DNA from: Acidobacteriota bacterium
GTDB lineage: Bacteria; Acidobacteriota; UBA6911; RPQK01; JADFOI01
DNA: 9,182 nucleotides
Direction: 5' to 3'
Assembly (NCBI GenBank): GCA_029942065.1
Contig: JAPYTY010000067.1
Span: 1-9,182, forward strand
The first letter of the stretch is position 1. Every line of letters begins with the position of its first letter. Under the pieces are notes generated by a model that searched no databases, was not told the origin of the DNA, and saw nothing but the letters and a program-made list of their open reading frames with translations. This document shows, piece after piece, positions 1 to 5,567 of the stretch. The position numbers and the translations under genes are program-made.

Positions 1-348
1 GTAGTATTCGGGGTCTGCCGCCCCTTGAGCGATGGCTCTTGACCCGGCAACGGCCTGACGGGCCTGGACTCCGGTGAGACCCCCGAACCAGGCCAGAAGG
101 ACGTCGCCATTTTTGAACATCTCTACCGAGGCCTGATAATCCCGGGCCGGGACATATTCGACGGCGACTCCCGGCGCCCGGCTCAAGTAGTCCGAAAAGG
201 GTTGAAACTTCTCCTGGAGTTCCGTGCTGGTCTGATCGGGGATAGCGCTGAATCGTAGAGTGGGGGCCTCCTGTGAGTCGGTCCTCGCGCAAGCGGGCCA
301 CACCAGCACGGCCACTGCGATGAGTAGTAATCGTCTCCTGCCGGTCAT
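1..348 (-). CDS. PhnD/selenate-type ABC transporter substrate-binding protein, N-terminal part (cut by window edge)
   Basis: The first 116 codons, read from ATG at 348 and open through the window edge, encode an exported solute-binding protein. Residues 1-22 form a signal sequence with a basic MTGRRR start, a hydrophobic core and a Cys at about residue 21 (WPAC), which may be a loose lipobox. The mature start (TLRFSAIPDQTSTELQEKF) and the motif FKNGDVLLAWFGGLTG near residues 79-94 match the PhnD/SsuA-like family that delivers phosphonate, phosphite or, in one subgroup, putatively selenate to an ABC permease. From memory, the combination AIPDQ, VEYVPARDY and LAWFGGLTGVQAR resembles the putative selenate-binding subgroup best. 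The neighbouring LysR of selenium type supports this. Partner ATPase and permease genes would lie beyond position 1. Substrate assignment is inference; family assignment is firm. Confidence 0.8.
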   Translation of the reverse strand, partial: MTGRRRLLLIAVAVLVWPACARTDSQEAPTLRFSAIPDQTSTELQEKFQPFSDYLSRAPGVAVEYVPARDYQASVEMFKNGDVLLAWFGGLTGVQARQAVAGSRAIAQGAADPEYY

Positions 349-378
349 TGCCTCAGCCTAGCCGAAGGCCGCGCTATT

Positions 379-392
379 TTTCCAATAGGAAA
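379..392. promoter_or_regulatory. Dyad TTTCC-AATA-GGAAA upstream of the binding-protein gene
   Basis: A perfect 5-bp dyad with a 4-nt centre lies 31 bp upstream of the start at 348. On the minus strand a TTGTCA hexamer (404-399) lies just beyond it, with an AT-rich AAAATA stretch about 18 bp downstream (380-375). This could be a weak sigma-70 promoter with an overlapping operator. The hexamers are poor matches, so this is only a suggestion. Confidence 0.25.
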
Positions 393-437
393 TTTCGATG
401 ACAAACAGGGGTTGCTATCGGAAAATTTCAAGAAGGC

Positions 438-465
438 AGGAACCAGGAACCAGGAGTCAGGAACC
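438..465. repeat. Four-unit 7-bp tandem repeat (AGGAACC)n
   Basis: Four consecutive 7-bp units read AGGAACC, AGGAACC, AGGAGTC, AGGAACC; the third is degenerate. It is a simple-sequence tract within the LysR to binding-protein gap and does not appear to be part of a coding region. Confidence 0.7.
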
Positions 466-476
466 AGAATGAAGAG

Positions 477-541
477 TCCGGAGTGTGGGAGGGACTTCAG
501 GTGCCGAATCCGGAAGGCCGCTCACAGAGCGGCCGCTACAA
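477..541. repeat. Interspersed palindromic repeat (diverged copy) joined to a GGCCGCT hairpin
   Basis: Positions 477-514 are bounded by TCCGGA at both ends and are a diverged copy of the unit found at 5461-5502 and 8339-8377 (shared GTGGGAGG and a GTGCCG/GTGCGCCG core). Directly attached is GGCCGCT-CACAG-AGCGGCC (516-534) followed by GCTACAA. The 26-bp stretch 516-541 is identical to 9019-9044. At 8379-8389 the same GGCCGCTACAA tail again follows this palindromic unit, so the two modules travel together. Confidence 0.75.
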
Positions 542-565
542 GGGCGGTGAAGTTAAGATGGGCGC

Positions 566-588
566 AGTGCTGGTCTTCGACCAGCGCT
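566..588. repeat. GCTGGTC-TTC-GACCAGC hairpin just after the LysR stop codon
   Basis: Perfect 7-bp arms (569-575 and 579-585) with a TTC loop extend to 10 bp if one G-T pair is allowed. The hairpin begins 3 nt beyond the LysR stop on the minus strand, so it could act as a transcript-end structure for LysR, although no T-tract follows. The same 17-bp core occurs at 5336-5352 and, with one change, at 8942-8958, so it is an interspersed repeat rather than a dedicated terminator. Confidence 0.65.
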
Positions 589-591
589 CGG

Positions 592-1503
592 TTATGCGCT
601 CACGCCGAGCGCTTCGGTCTGTTCCTGCACAAACTCCAGGAAGGATTCGGCGATCGGAGAGAGGGTTCGCCGGGTATGAGTTACCACAAAAAAATCGCGA
701 CGAAGTGAGTCGCTGCCCTCGATGTGCACCGTCTTTAGCAGGCCTCCGGCCAGTTCGGTCTGGACGGCCAGGTGGGACAGGACCGAGACTCCCAGCCCCG
801 CCTTGAGACCTTCCTTGATGGAGTTGGTCGAGCCGAGAATGATTCGGATGTTGAACCGGTCAAGATTACAGCCCAGTTGTCTTTCCAGACTGAGGCGGGT
901 TCCCGAGCCTGATTCCCGGGCCAGGAACGGCGCCTGAAGCAAGTCCTTCATGGAGATCTGCTCGACCTCCCGCCAATGCCTGTTATTGGGGACGACCAGA
1001 ACCAGCTGGTCGGAGGCGAAGTGATGGTATTTCACGCCCAGCAGGTCCAGGCGAGCACCCACAAAGCCCAGGTCGGCCTCTCCGGAGGCCACCTGGTGGC
1101 ACACCTTTTGAGAGTCGGAGATGGTCAAATCGACGTCGATTCGGGGGAAACGGGCATGAAAATCCACCAGTAGATGAGGAAGCAGGTATTCACCGGGAAT
1201 GGTACTGGCCGAGACCTTGAGCGGACCTTCCAGCCGGTCCAGGAATGCCATCATTTCCTGCAGGGCCGCCTGGCGTTGGGTAAGGATGATCTCGCCATGG
1301 CGGTAGAGGATCCGGGCCGCCTGGGTCGGGGCGATGGTGCGTGGAAGGCGGTCAAAGAGCCGGACCTTGAGGGTTCCCTCCAGATTTTTGATGTGTTCGC
1401 TGACCGTGGGTTGAGAGATGAAGAGTTTTTCGGCAGCCTTGGAAAAGCTCCTGGCCTCGTAGACGGCACAAAAAATTTCCAGCAGTCGCAGATCAAGTTG
1501 CAT
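592..1503 (-). CDS. LysR-family transcriptional regulator, selenium-metabolism-associated type
   Basis: A full-length (303 aa) LysR-type regulator. The winged helix-turn-helix occupies residues about 3-62, with the recognition region SFSKAAEKLFISQPTVSEHIKNL at 19-41. It is followed by a linker helix and a periplasmic-binding-like effector domain (about 94-295) starting LKVSASTIPGEYLLP. The SASTIPGEYLLP and RESGSGTR (196-202) segments resemble CysB/CbbR relatives and, as I recall the group, the LysR proteins associated with selenium metabolism genes. The ATG at 1503 gives the canonical LysR start MQLDLRLLEIFCAVYE. An in-frame extension to 1572 would add 23 non-homologous residues and is rejected. 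The next gene downstream on the same strand is the PhnD/selenate-type binding protein, a plausible target. Two dyads at 1514-1538 precede the start. Ligand and targets are inferred. Confidence 0.9.
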   Translation of the reverse strand: MQLDLRLLEIFCAVYEARSFSKAAEKLFISQPTVSEHIKNLEGTLKVRLFDRLPRTIAPTQAARILYRHGEIILTQRQAALQEMMAFLDRLEGPLKVSASTIPGEYLLPHLLVDFHARFPRIDVDLTISDSQKVCHQVASGEADLGFVGARLDLLGVKYHHFASDQLVLVVPNNRHWREVEQISMKDLLQAPFLARESGSGTRLSLERQLGCNLDRFNIRIILGSTNSIKEGLKAGLGVSVLSHLAVQTELAGGLLKTVHIEGSDSLRRDFFVVTHTRRTLSPIAESFLEFVQEQTEALGVSA

Positions 1504-1513
1504 GGCAGCGCAA

Positions 1514-1538
1514 TTGTACGACAAGAGAACGTTTCTCT
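1514..1538. promoter_or_regulatory. Two adjoining dyads upstream of LysR (possible autoregulatory site)
   Basis: TTGT-ACG-ACAA (1514-1524) and AGAGAA-CGT-TTCTCT (1524-1538) are perfect inverted repeats, sharing one base, located 10-35 bp upstream of the LysR start. LysR proteins typically bind interrupted dyads next to their own gene and often control the divergent gene. The TTGT/ACAA half-site recurs in the dyad at 1562-1587. Assignment as operator is inference. Confidence 0.4.
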
Positions 1539-1561
1539 GAAAGCGCAAGGGGCTGCTTGAT

Positions 1562-1587
1562 GGATTGTCCAATGCCCATTACAATCC
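1562..1587. promoter_or_regulatory. 26-bp dyad in the LysR/methyltransferase divergent region
   Basis: GGATTGT (1562-1568) and ACAATCC (1581-1587) are perfect 7-bp inverted arms 12 bp apart. Nested inside is AATG-CC-CATT (1571-1580). It ends 9 bp before the methyltransferase start. It is a good candidate operator for LysR or another dimeric regulator. It could alternatively form a hairpin in the methyltransferase leader. Confidence 0.45.
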
Positions 1588-1596
1588 GCCGAGCCC

Positions 1597-2451
1597 ATGG
1601 ATTACCGGAAAATTGACTTTGACGAGGAACTGGAGACAGGATCGGAAACCTATAACCAGGCCCTGGGAAAGTGGTGGTTGCAACAAAGCGGTGATAAGGC
1701 ACATGCTCACGCTTATCGAAAGATCGGCCAGCATATCGAAGCATTTTTCCCATCACCTCCCAGGAGGATCGTGGATTTTGCCTGTGGAGCCGGACATATG
1801 CTCGGGCGGTTGTACCGTCTTTATCCCAAGTCGCAGCTTCTGGGATTGGATGGGTCGGAGTTTCTTCTCGAGCAGGCCGGGGAACGCCTGCAGGCCCTGG
1901 AGAAGGATTGGCAGGGGCGGGTGGAACTGATCGAGACTCGTCTTCCCAATTTCGACCTGCCGGCAGGGCGGGCCGATCTGTGCCTGTTTATTTTCCCTAA
2001 CATTGTCCCCGACCCGGAAGATGATGTGGAAGACGAACATGAGTTCCTGGTCGGTGATCTGGCGGCGGCGGAGTATCTATCCATAGCCCGCGAGCCTGAT
2101 CCTGAGGAGGAAACGGTGGAGGATGATCCCGAAACGCTCTATGACGCACTGCTTTCCGACAACTTCATTGCGAGTAACCTGCGAACCTTGCTGCACAAGG
2201 GAGGTTTTTGTGTCCGCGCAGATTATTCTAATGCGGCCCGGGATGACCTGACTCAGCTGGTTCAGAGGCGCCTGGCATTCGAGGAAGGATCCCTGGGAGT
2301 GTCAGTGAACGGACACCGGGCAAAGCAGTATTTCAAGCTGGTGGACTGCTTTTATTGCGAATCCACGGTCCTGGAAGATGTCTACCACCAGACGCAGGAT
2401 GAAGCCGATAAAGAAGGCGGGTACCTCGTCACAACATTAAAAGCCCTGTGA
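1597..2451 (+). CDS. Class I SAM-dependent methyltransferase, substrate unknown
   Basis: A 284-residue cytoplasmic protein with no signal peptide. Motif I is VDFACGAGHMLGRL (59-72), which binds S-adenosylmethionine. The acidic post-I strand is LLGLDGSE with Asp84, and the motif IV-like strand is RADLCLFIFPN (125-135). Between motif IV and the next helices is a strongly acidic stretch (about 138-180) rich in Asp and Glu, atypical for a compact methyltransferase core. A late Cys pair (C251, C254) is present. The start at 1597 lacks an obvious Shine-Dalgarno site; the next upstream codons offer no better choice. It is divergent from LysR with a 93-bp shared control region. The MBL gene follows 73 bp downstream. 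Fold assignment is confident; whether the target is a small molecule or a protein cannot be told. Confidence 0.8.
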   Translation: MDYRKIDFDEELETGSETYNQALGKWWLQQSGDKAHAHAYRKIGQHIEAFFPSPPRRIVDFACGAGHMLGRLYRLYPKSQLLGLDGSEFLLEQAGERLQALEKDWQGRVELIETRLPNFDLPAGRADLCLFIFPNIVPDPEDDVEDEHEFLVGDLAAAEYLSIAREPDPEEETVEDDPETLYDALLSDNFIASNLRTLLHKGGFCVRADYSNAARDDLTQLVQRRLAFEEGSLGVSVNGHRAKQYFKLVDCFYCESTVLEDVYHQTQDEADKEGGYLVTTLKAL

Positions 2452-2512
2452 AACTTCCGTATTTTTCGCTTTTTCCGCTCCCTCGCTTGAAGTAAGCTGT
2501 AAAAAAAATTAA

Positions 2513-2518
2513 AGGAGG
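2513..2518 (+). promoter_or_regulatory. AGGAGG ribosome binding site that sets the MBL hydrolase start
   Basis: The consensus AGGAGG lies 6 nt before ATG 2525 but only 3 nt before the overlapping GTG at 2522. The spacing favours the ATG. Confidence 0.8.
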
Positions 2519-2524
2519 ATAGTG

Positions 2525-3376
2525 ATGAAACGCTTCATATTAATTCAGCTGGTCCTGGGTTTGTTTCTTGGCATGGGGCAGCTCTCTGCCCAGGATGAGC
2601 CGCCTACCATCAAGGTTCAAAAGGTTGCTGAGGATGTTTACCTGTACAGCTATAACATTCACAACTCGCTCTTCGTGGTGGCGAATGACACGGTTTTGGT
2701 GACCGATCCTCAGAATACTGATTCCGCTCAGCGTTATCTGGAGGAGATCCGAAAGATCACCCAGGCTCCCGTCCGATACATGGTCTACAGCCATCGTCAT
2801 GGGGATCACATCTCTGGGGGGGATCAGTTCGGATCGGGCTTCACCACCATCGGTCACGTCAATATGCAAGGAAAGCTTGGGCCCACTTCGTACGGCGAAA
2901 GGTTGCCCCTGGATATGAGTTTCTCCGACAAGCTGTCGGTTTTCCTGGGTGACCTGGAAGTGCAGCTGATTTATCCCGGTCCCAATGAATCAGACGACAA
3001 TATCATCGTGTTCATCCCCGATCGAAAGGTTGCATTCCAAGTCGATACGGTGGGGGTACGCCGACTTCCCTGGCGGGTCTTCTCGGGTGGCAAGCCTTCT
3101 AACTGGAGAGATGCTCTGAAAATTCTGGCCGATCTTGAGTTCGACGTCCTGGCCCCCGGGCATGGAGTCGTAGGAGGCAAGGAGCATGTTGTCGAGTACA
3201 TCGAGTACATCGAGGATCTGATCAACGCCGTACGGGAGCGCATGGATCGAGGAGAGAGCCTGGAACAGATCCAGGAGTCCCTGCAACTGCCCGAATACGC
3301 GGACTGGATCTTCTACGAGCAATTTCTGAAGATGAATATCGAAGCCGTCCACAAGGAATTTTCCGAGGCCCGGTAG
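2525..3376 (+). CDS. Exported MBL-fold metallo-hydrolase with an altered zinc site
   Basis: A 283-residue protein with a signal peptide (1-23, cleavage after LSA, mature QDEPP). The metallo-beta-lactamase fold is shown by LVTDPQNT (58-65), the zinc-binding HRHGDH (90-95), VDTV with Asp174 (the 'GD' position) and APGHG with His213. The strand that normally carries the GPxH zinc ligand reads PGPNESDDN (151-159), so Glu155 or Asn154 stands where His is expected. Close relatives that I recall keep GPxHSDD followed by a VDxV.VKRLP strand like the VDTVGVRRLP seen here. Thus it belongs to the broad MBL-fold hydrolase family, probably acting in the periplasm, but its metal content or activity may differ. 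The tandem EYIEYIE (224-230) comes from a 9-nt duplication. The next gene, 217 bp downstream, is separated by a repeat cluster and a strong hairpin. Confidence 0.85.
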   Translation: MKRFILIQLVLGLFLGMGQLSAQDEPPTIKVQKVAEDVYLYSYNIHNSLFVVANDTVLVTDPQNTDSAQRYLEEIRKITQAPVRYMVYSHRHGDHISGGDQFGSGFTTIGHVNMQGKLGPTSYGERLPLDMSFSDKLSVFLGDLEVQLIYPGPNESDDNIIVFIPDRKVAFQVDTVGVRRLPWRVFSGGKPSNWRDALKILADLEFDVLAPGHGVVGGKEHVVEYIEYIEDLINAVRERMDRGESLEQIQESLQLPEYADWIFYEQFLKMNIEAVHKEFSEAR

Positions 3377-3386
3377 AACCAGGGTA

Positions 3387-3450
3387 TTCACCACAGAGAC
3401 ACAAAACACCCAAGAAGAAAAGAACCACCAAGGCACCAAGACACAAAGAA
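3387..3450. repeat. CACCACAGAGACACAAAG-type satellite block, first copy
   Basis: The tract starts TTCACCACAGAGACACAAAA and continues as imperfect ~8-bp units of the AGACACAA / GGCACCAA type. Sequences of this style recur at 3500-3549, 5521-5563, 8461-8523 and 9134-9166 in both orientations, always between genes. Translations of it yield low-complexity peptides that should not be called proteins. Confidence 0.8.
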
Positions 3451-3457
3451 CTCCAGC

Positions 3458-3490
3458 CGGAACGGCACAAAGCTTCTTTGTGCCGTTCCG
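3458..3490. terminator. Perfect 15-bp hairpin after the MBL gene
   Basis: Positions 3458-3472 and 3476-3490 are exact inverted repeats (CGGAACGGCACAAAG and its complement) around a CTT loop, one of the strongest stem-loops in the window. No T-run follows on either strand, so it is not a classical intrinsic terminator. It could still end or stabilise the MBL transcript. It is the axis of a larger palindrome formed by the two flanking satellite blocks in opposite orientation. Confidence 0.5.
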
Positions 3491-3499
3491 CATGGAACC

Positions 3500-3549
3500 T
3501 GTCTTCTTCGTGCCTTCGTGCCTTCGTGCCTTTGTGTCTTGGTGGTGCG
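3500..3549. repeat. Satellite block, inverted copy with three exact 8-bp units
   Basis: TTCGTGCC is repeated three times in tandem, then TTTGTGTC, ending TTGGTGGTG. It is the reverse-orientation counterpart of 3387-3450. Confidence 0.8.
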
Positions 3550-3581
3550 AAGTGGTTTTGCCGACCGGATCCACGTATGAT

Positions 3582-3587
3582 GAGGAG
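3582..3587 (+). promoter_or_regulatory. GAGGAG ribosome binding site that sets the DsbA-like start
   Basis: GAGGAG abuts ATG 3588 directly and lies 6 nt before ATG 3594, so 3594 is the likely initiation codon. Confidence 0.7.
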
Positions 3588-3593
3588 ATGAGA

Positions 3594-4646
3594 ATGAGAA
3601 AGAACGGCCTGGTGGTTTTGATCCTGTGTTTGGCGTGGGTTGGGCTGACTCCCTGCCTGCTCGCTCAGGATGAGGACGGCTCCGAGGTCATGGCCAACAT
3701 CAAGGGAAAGACGATCAGCCGAGGTGAATTGGAAGGTGCGGTTGAAGACGAGCTGTATGAAGTGGGAATGGATTCGCTCCGGTTTGCGGCTTCCCAGCGT
3801 CAAAGAAGGCATGACATTCTGGAGGGACAGCTCAGTGCGATGATGTCCGAAGAGCTGTTTGAACTGGAAGCCCAGGAACGTGGAATTCCTCAGGCCGAGC
3901 TGTTGGAGCTGGAAATTTTCAGCAAAGCGGAGTCTCCCACGGCGCAGGATGTGGAGGATTTTTACGAAGCCAATCAAAGCCGCATGCGAGAACCCAAGAC
4001 TCAAATGCTTCCGACCATACGGAGGTATCTGGCGGACATGAAGATGGACGAGGCCCATAATAGTTTCCTGGCCAGCCTCAAGGAAAAGTACCAGGTCACA
4101 GATGGGTTGGGGCCTTTCCGTCTGGAGATCTCCACCGAAGGGTATCCTTCGCAGGGTGCTGCCGATGCTCCCGTTACCATCGTGGAATTCTCCGACTTCG
4201 AGTGTCCCTACTGTCTCGCCATGTTCAGCACCTTGAGAACCCTGAAGGAAGAATATGGAGACAAGATTCGTGTGGTGTTCCGCCAGTTTCCTTTGAACAG
4301 CATTCATCCTCGTGCCCAGAAGGCGGCGGAAGCCTCGTTGTGTGCCGCCGATCAGGGGAAATTCTGGGAAATGCACGATTCCATGTTCGAGAATCAGGGC
4401 GATCTGGAAGTGTCGGATCTGGAGAGCAGGGCGGAAGTCCTTGGGCTGGATGTGACACGGTTCAAGAGTTGCCTGGATGATGCTCAACATGCCGACAGCA
4501 TCAAAGAGGACGTAGCGGCCGGAACGGCTGCAGGCGTCACCGGGACCCCGGCTATTTTCGTCAATGGACGTCCCTTGCTGGGCACCGTTCCCTACCAGCA
4601 GATTAAAGGGTTCGTCGATGAGGAATTAAAAGCTGCCGGTCAATAA
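3594..4646 (+). CDS. Exported DsbA-like thiol oxidoreductase with SurA-like N-terminal domain
   Basis: A 350-residue protein. Residues 1-24 are a signal peptide (MRKNG, hydrophobic core, cleavage after LLA before QDED). Residues about 30-170 begin VMANIKGKTISRGELEGAV and are helix-rich, like the N-terminal region of SurA/PpiC-type chaperones. Residues about 171-350 are a DsbA/BdbD-type thioredoxin domain with APVTIVEFSDFECPYC, the redox pair CPYC (204-207) and the cis-Pro loop TGTPAIFVNG (Pro319). Cys250 and Cys293 could form the extra structural disulfide seen in some DsbA relatives. No PPIase domain is present. The likely role is oxidising or isomerising disulfides of exported proteins, with the N-terminal part capturing clients. 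The PPOX-type gene starts 41 bp downstream, so the two may be co-transcribed. Confidence 0.88.
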   Translation: MRKNGLVVLILCLAWVGLTPCLLAQDEDGSEVMANIKGKTISRGELEGAVEDELYEVGMDSLRFAASQRQRRHDILEGQLSAMMSEELFELEAQERGIPQAELLELEIFSKAESPTAQDVEDFYEANQSRMREPKTQMLPTIRRYLADMKMDEAHNSFLASLKEKYQVTDGLGPFRLEISTEGYPSQGAADAPVTIVEFSDFECPYCLAMFSTLRTLKEEYGDKIRVVFRQFPLNSIHPRAQKAAEASLCAADQGKFWEMHDSMFENQGDLEVSDLESRAEVLGLDVTRFKSCLDDAQHADSIKEDVAAGTAAGVTGTPAIFVNGRPLLGTVPYQQIKGFVDEELKAAGQ

Positions 4647-4687
4647 CGGTGGAGCCCTAAAGCATCCTCATCGACAAGGAGGCTGAT

Positions 4688-5095
4688 ATGTCCGACGATG
4701 TGATTCCCGAAAAGTTCACGGGTTTATTCGACAAGCGGGTGTTTGCCAATCTGGCGACCTTGATGCCCGATGGGCGTCCTCAGGTGACACCGGTGTGGTG
4801 TGAGTTCGATGGCACTCATATCCTGGTCAACTCAGCCCAGGGGCGCCAGAAGGATCGAAATATGCGGCGGGATCCACGAATTTCTCTTGCGGTTATGGAT
4901 CCGGAGAACTCCTATTGTTATCTGGAGGTGCGAGGCGAGGTGGTGGAGATCAAAGAAGATACCAACTGCGCTCATATCAACAAACTGGCCCTCAAGTACC
5001 TGGACCTGGAAGAGTATCCCTATCTGCAGCCCGGCGAGGTCCGAATCAGCTACCGGATCCAACCTCTGCACACCACGTCCATGGACCTTTCCTAG
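4688..5095 (+). CDS. PPOX-class split-barrel protein, probably F420- or flavin-dependent
   Basis: A 135-residue cytoplasmic protein preceded by a good AAGGAGG site 5 nt before ATG. The pattern FANLATLMPDGRPQVTPVW (19-37), then HILVNSAQGRQKDRNMRRDPRISLAVMD (44-71) and YLEVRGEVVEI (78-88) is the pyridoxamine-phosphate-oxidase-like split barrel. It is closest in style to the PPOX-class F420-dependent reductases, in which the QGRQKxRNxRRDPR segment contacts the cofactor phosphate. The C-terminal GEVRISYRIQPLHTTSM is the usual last strand, so the length is normal. Its stop codon TAG lies inside the first CTAG of the inverted-repeat element that starts at 5092. F420 rather than FMN or heme as cofactor is inferred from sequence style only. 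Confidence 0.82.
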   Translation: MSDDVIPEKFTGLFDKRVFANLATLMPDGRPQVTPVWCEFDGTHILVNSAQGRQKDRNMRRDPRISLAVMDPENSYCYLEVRGEVVEIKEDTNCAHINKLALKYLDLEEYPYLQPGEVRISYRIQPLHTTSMDLS

Positions 5096-5273
5096 CCGGG
5101 GTAATGCATAAATTGTCTACTGCAGGGCCGCATCCATCCACGCTGACGGTGTTGTGCTTCCCTCGATCTCCTCGACGTACCTTTCGGTACGCCTGCGTCA
5201 CTCTCACCGCACGCCTTGTCATCGCGGCGCCTGCGGCCCTTCGTCACGACAACCTATGCATAATCCCGGCTAG
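5092..5273. mobile_element. 182-bp MITE-like element with imperfect terminal inverted repeats and CTAG ends
   Basis: The left end (5092-5117) and the reverse complement of the right end (5273-5248) agree at 22 of 26 positions, beginning CTAGCCGGG and including ATGCATA and TTGTC. After a short variable stretch, AGGGCCGCA (5124-5132) pairs exactly with 5240-5232. An internal CGTACC-TTTC-GGTACG hairpin lies at 5176-5191. No open frame in it looks like a transposase. CTAG at both ends may be a duplicated target site, though as a palindrome it cannot be told from the inverted repeat itself. I do not recognise a named family. Confidence 0.7.
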
Positions 5274-5335
5274 CCCGGATTACACATAGTCCGGCCTCCT
5301 GCTTTGGTGTCCGGAAAGTAGGAGGCGCCCCGGCT

Positions 5336-5352
5336 GCTGGTCTTCGACCAGC
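5336..5352. repeat. GCTGGTC-TTC-GACCAGC hairpin, second copy
   Basis: The 17 bases are identical to 569-585. Confidence 0.7.
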
Positions 5353-5405
5353 GCGTTTCATTTTCCAGGTTTCACGTTCCAGTTTGGCACCATTTTGCAG
5401 GCTGT

Positions 5406-5433
5406 TGTAGGGGCGCACTGAGTGCGCCCACAG
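5406..5433. repeat. GGGCGCACT palindrome, first copy
   Basis: TGTAG precedes GGGCGCACT-G-AGTGCGCCC (5411-5429), a perfect 9-bp dyad around one base. A related copy at 9091-9118 carries a matched pair of changes in the arms. Confidence 0.7.
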
Positions 5434-5460
5434 CAAGATCTGCGATGGTAAGAGGGAAGG

Positions 5461-5502
5461 CTCCGGGAATGTGGGAGGCGCCTCAGTGCGCCGATTCCGG
5501 AG
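5461..5502. repeat. Palindromic interspersed repeat bounded by CTCCGG/CCGGAG
   Basis: Ends CTCCGG(G)AAT and ATTCCGGAG pair, with an inner GGCGC/GCGCC stem. The 36 bases 5466-5501 are identical to 8342-8377, nearly 3 kb away. Confidence 0.8.
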
Positions 5503-5520
5503 AGTTAAGAGAAAAAGGAT

Positions 5521-5563
5521 TGTCTTCTTTGTGTCTTGGTGCCTCTGTGGTGAAATTTCTTCC
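5521..5563. repeat. Satellite block, third copy
   Basis: Reads TGTCTTCTTTGTGTCTTGGT and continues through GCCTCTGTGGTGAAATTTC, the same style as 3500-3549. It stops within a few bases of the asparaginase stop codon. Confidence 0.8.
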
Positions 5564-5567
5564 CCGG

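Noticed and set aside
438..465. Possible CRISPR-like array in the AGGAACC repeats
   Set aside because: Units are 7 bp and directly adjacent, with no spacers.
412..806. Plus-strand frames over the LysR 3' end and repeat gap
   Set aside because: Antisense to the end of LysR and made of repeats; no ribosome site or motif.
1504..1572. N-terminal extension of LysR by 23 residues
   Set aside because: LysR proteins begin within a few residues of the helix-turn-helix. The extension overlaps the dyads and reads MDNPSSSPLRF without family similarity.
3222..4490. 422-codon minus-strand open frame opposite the MBL and DsbA-like genes
   Set aside because: It lies antisense to two clear genes, crosses a repeat cluster and contains translated satellite sequence. 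It has no recognisable motif.
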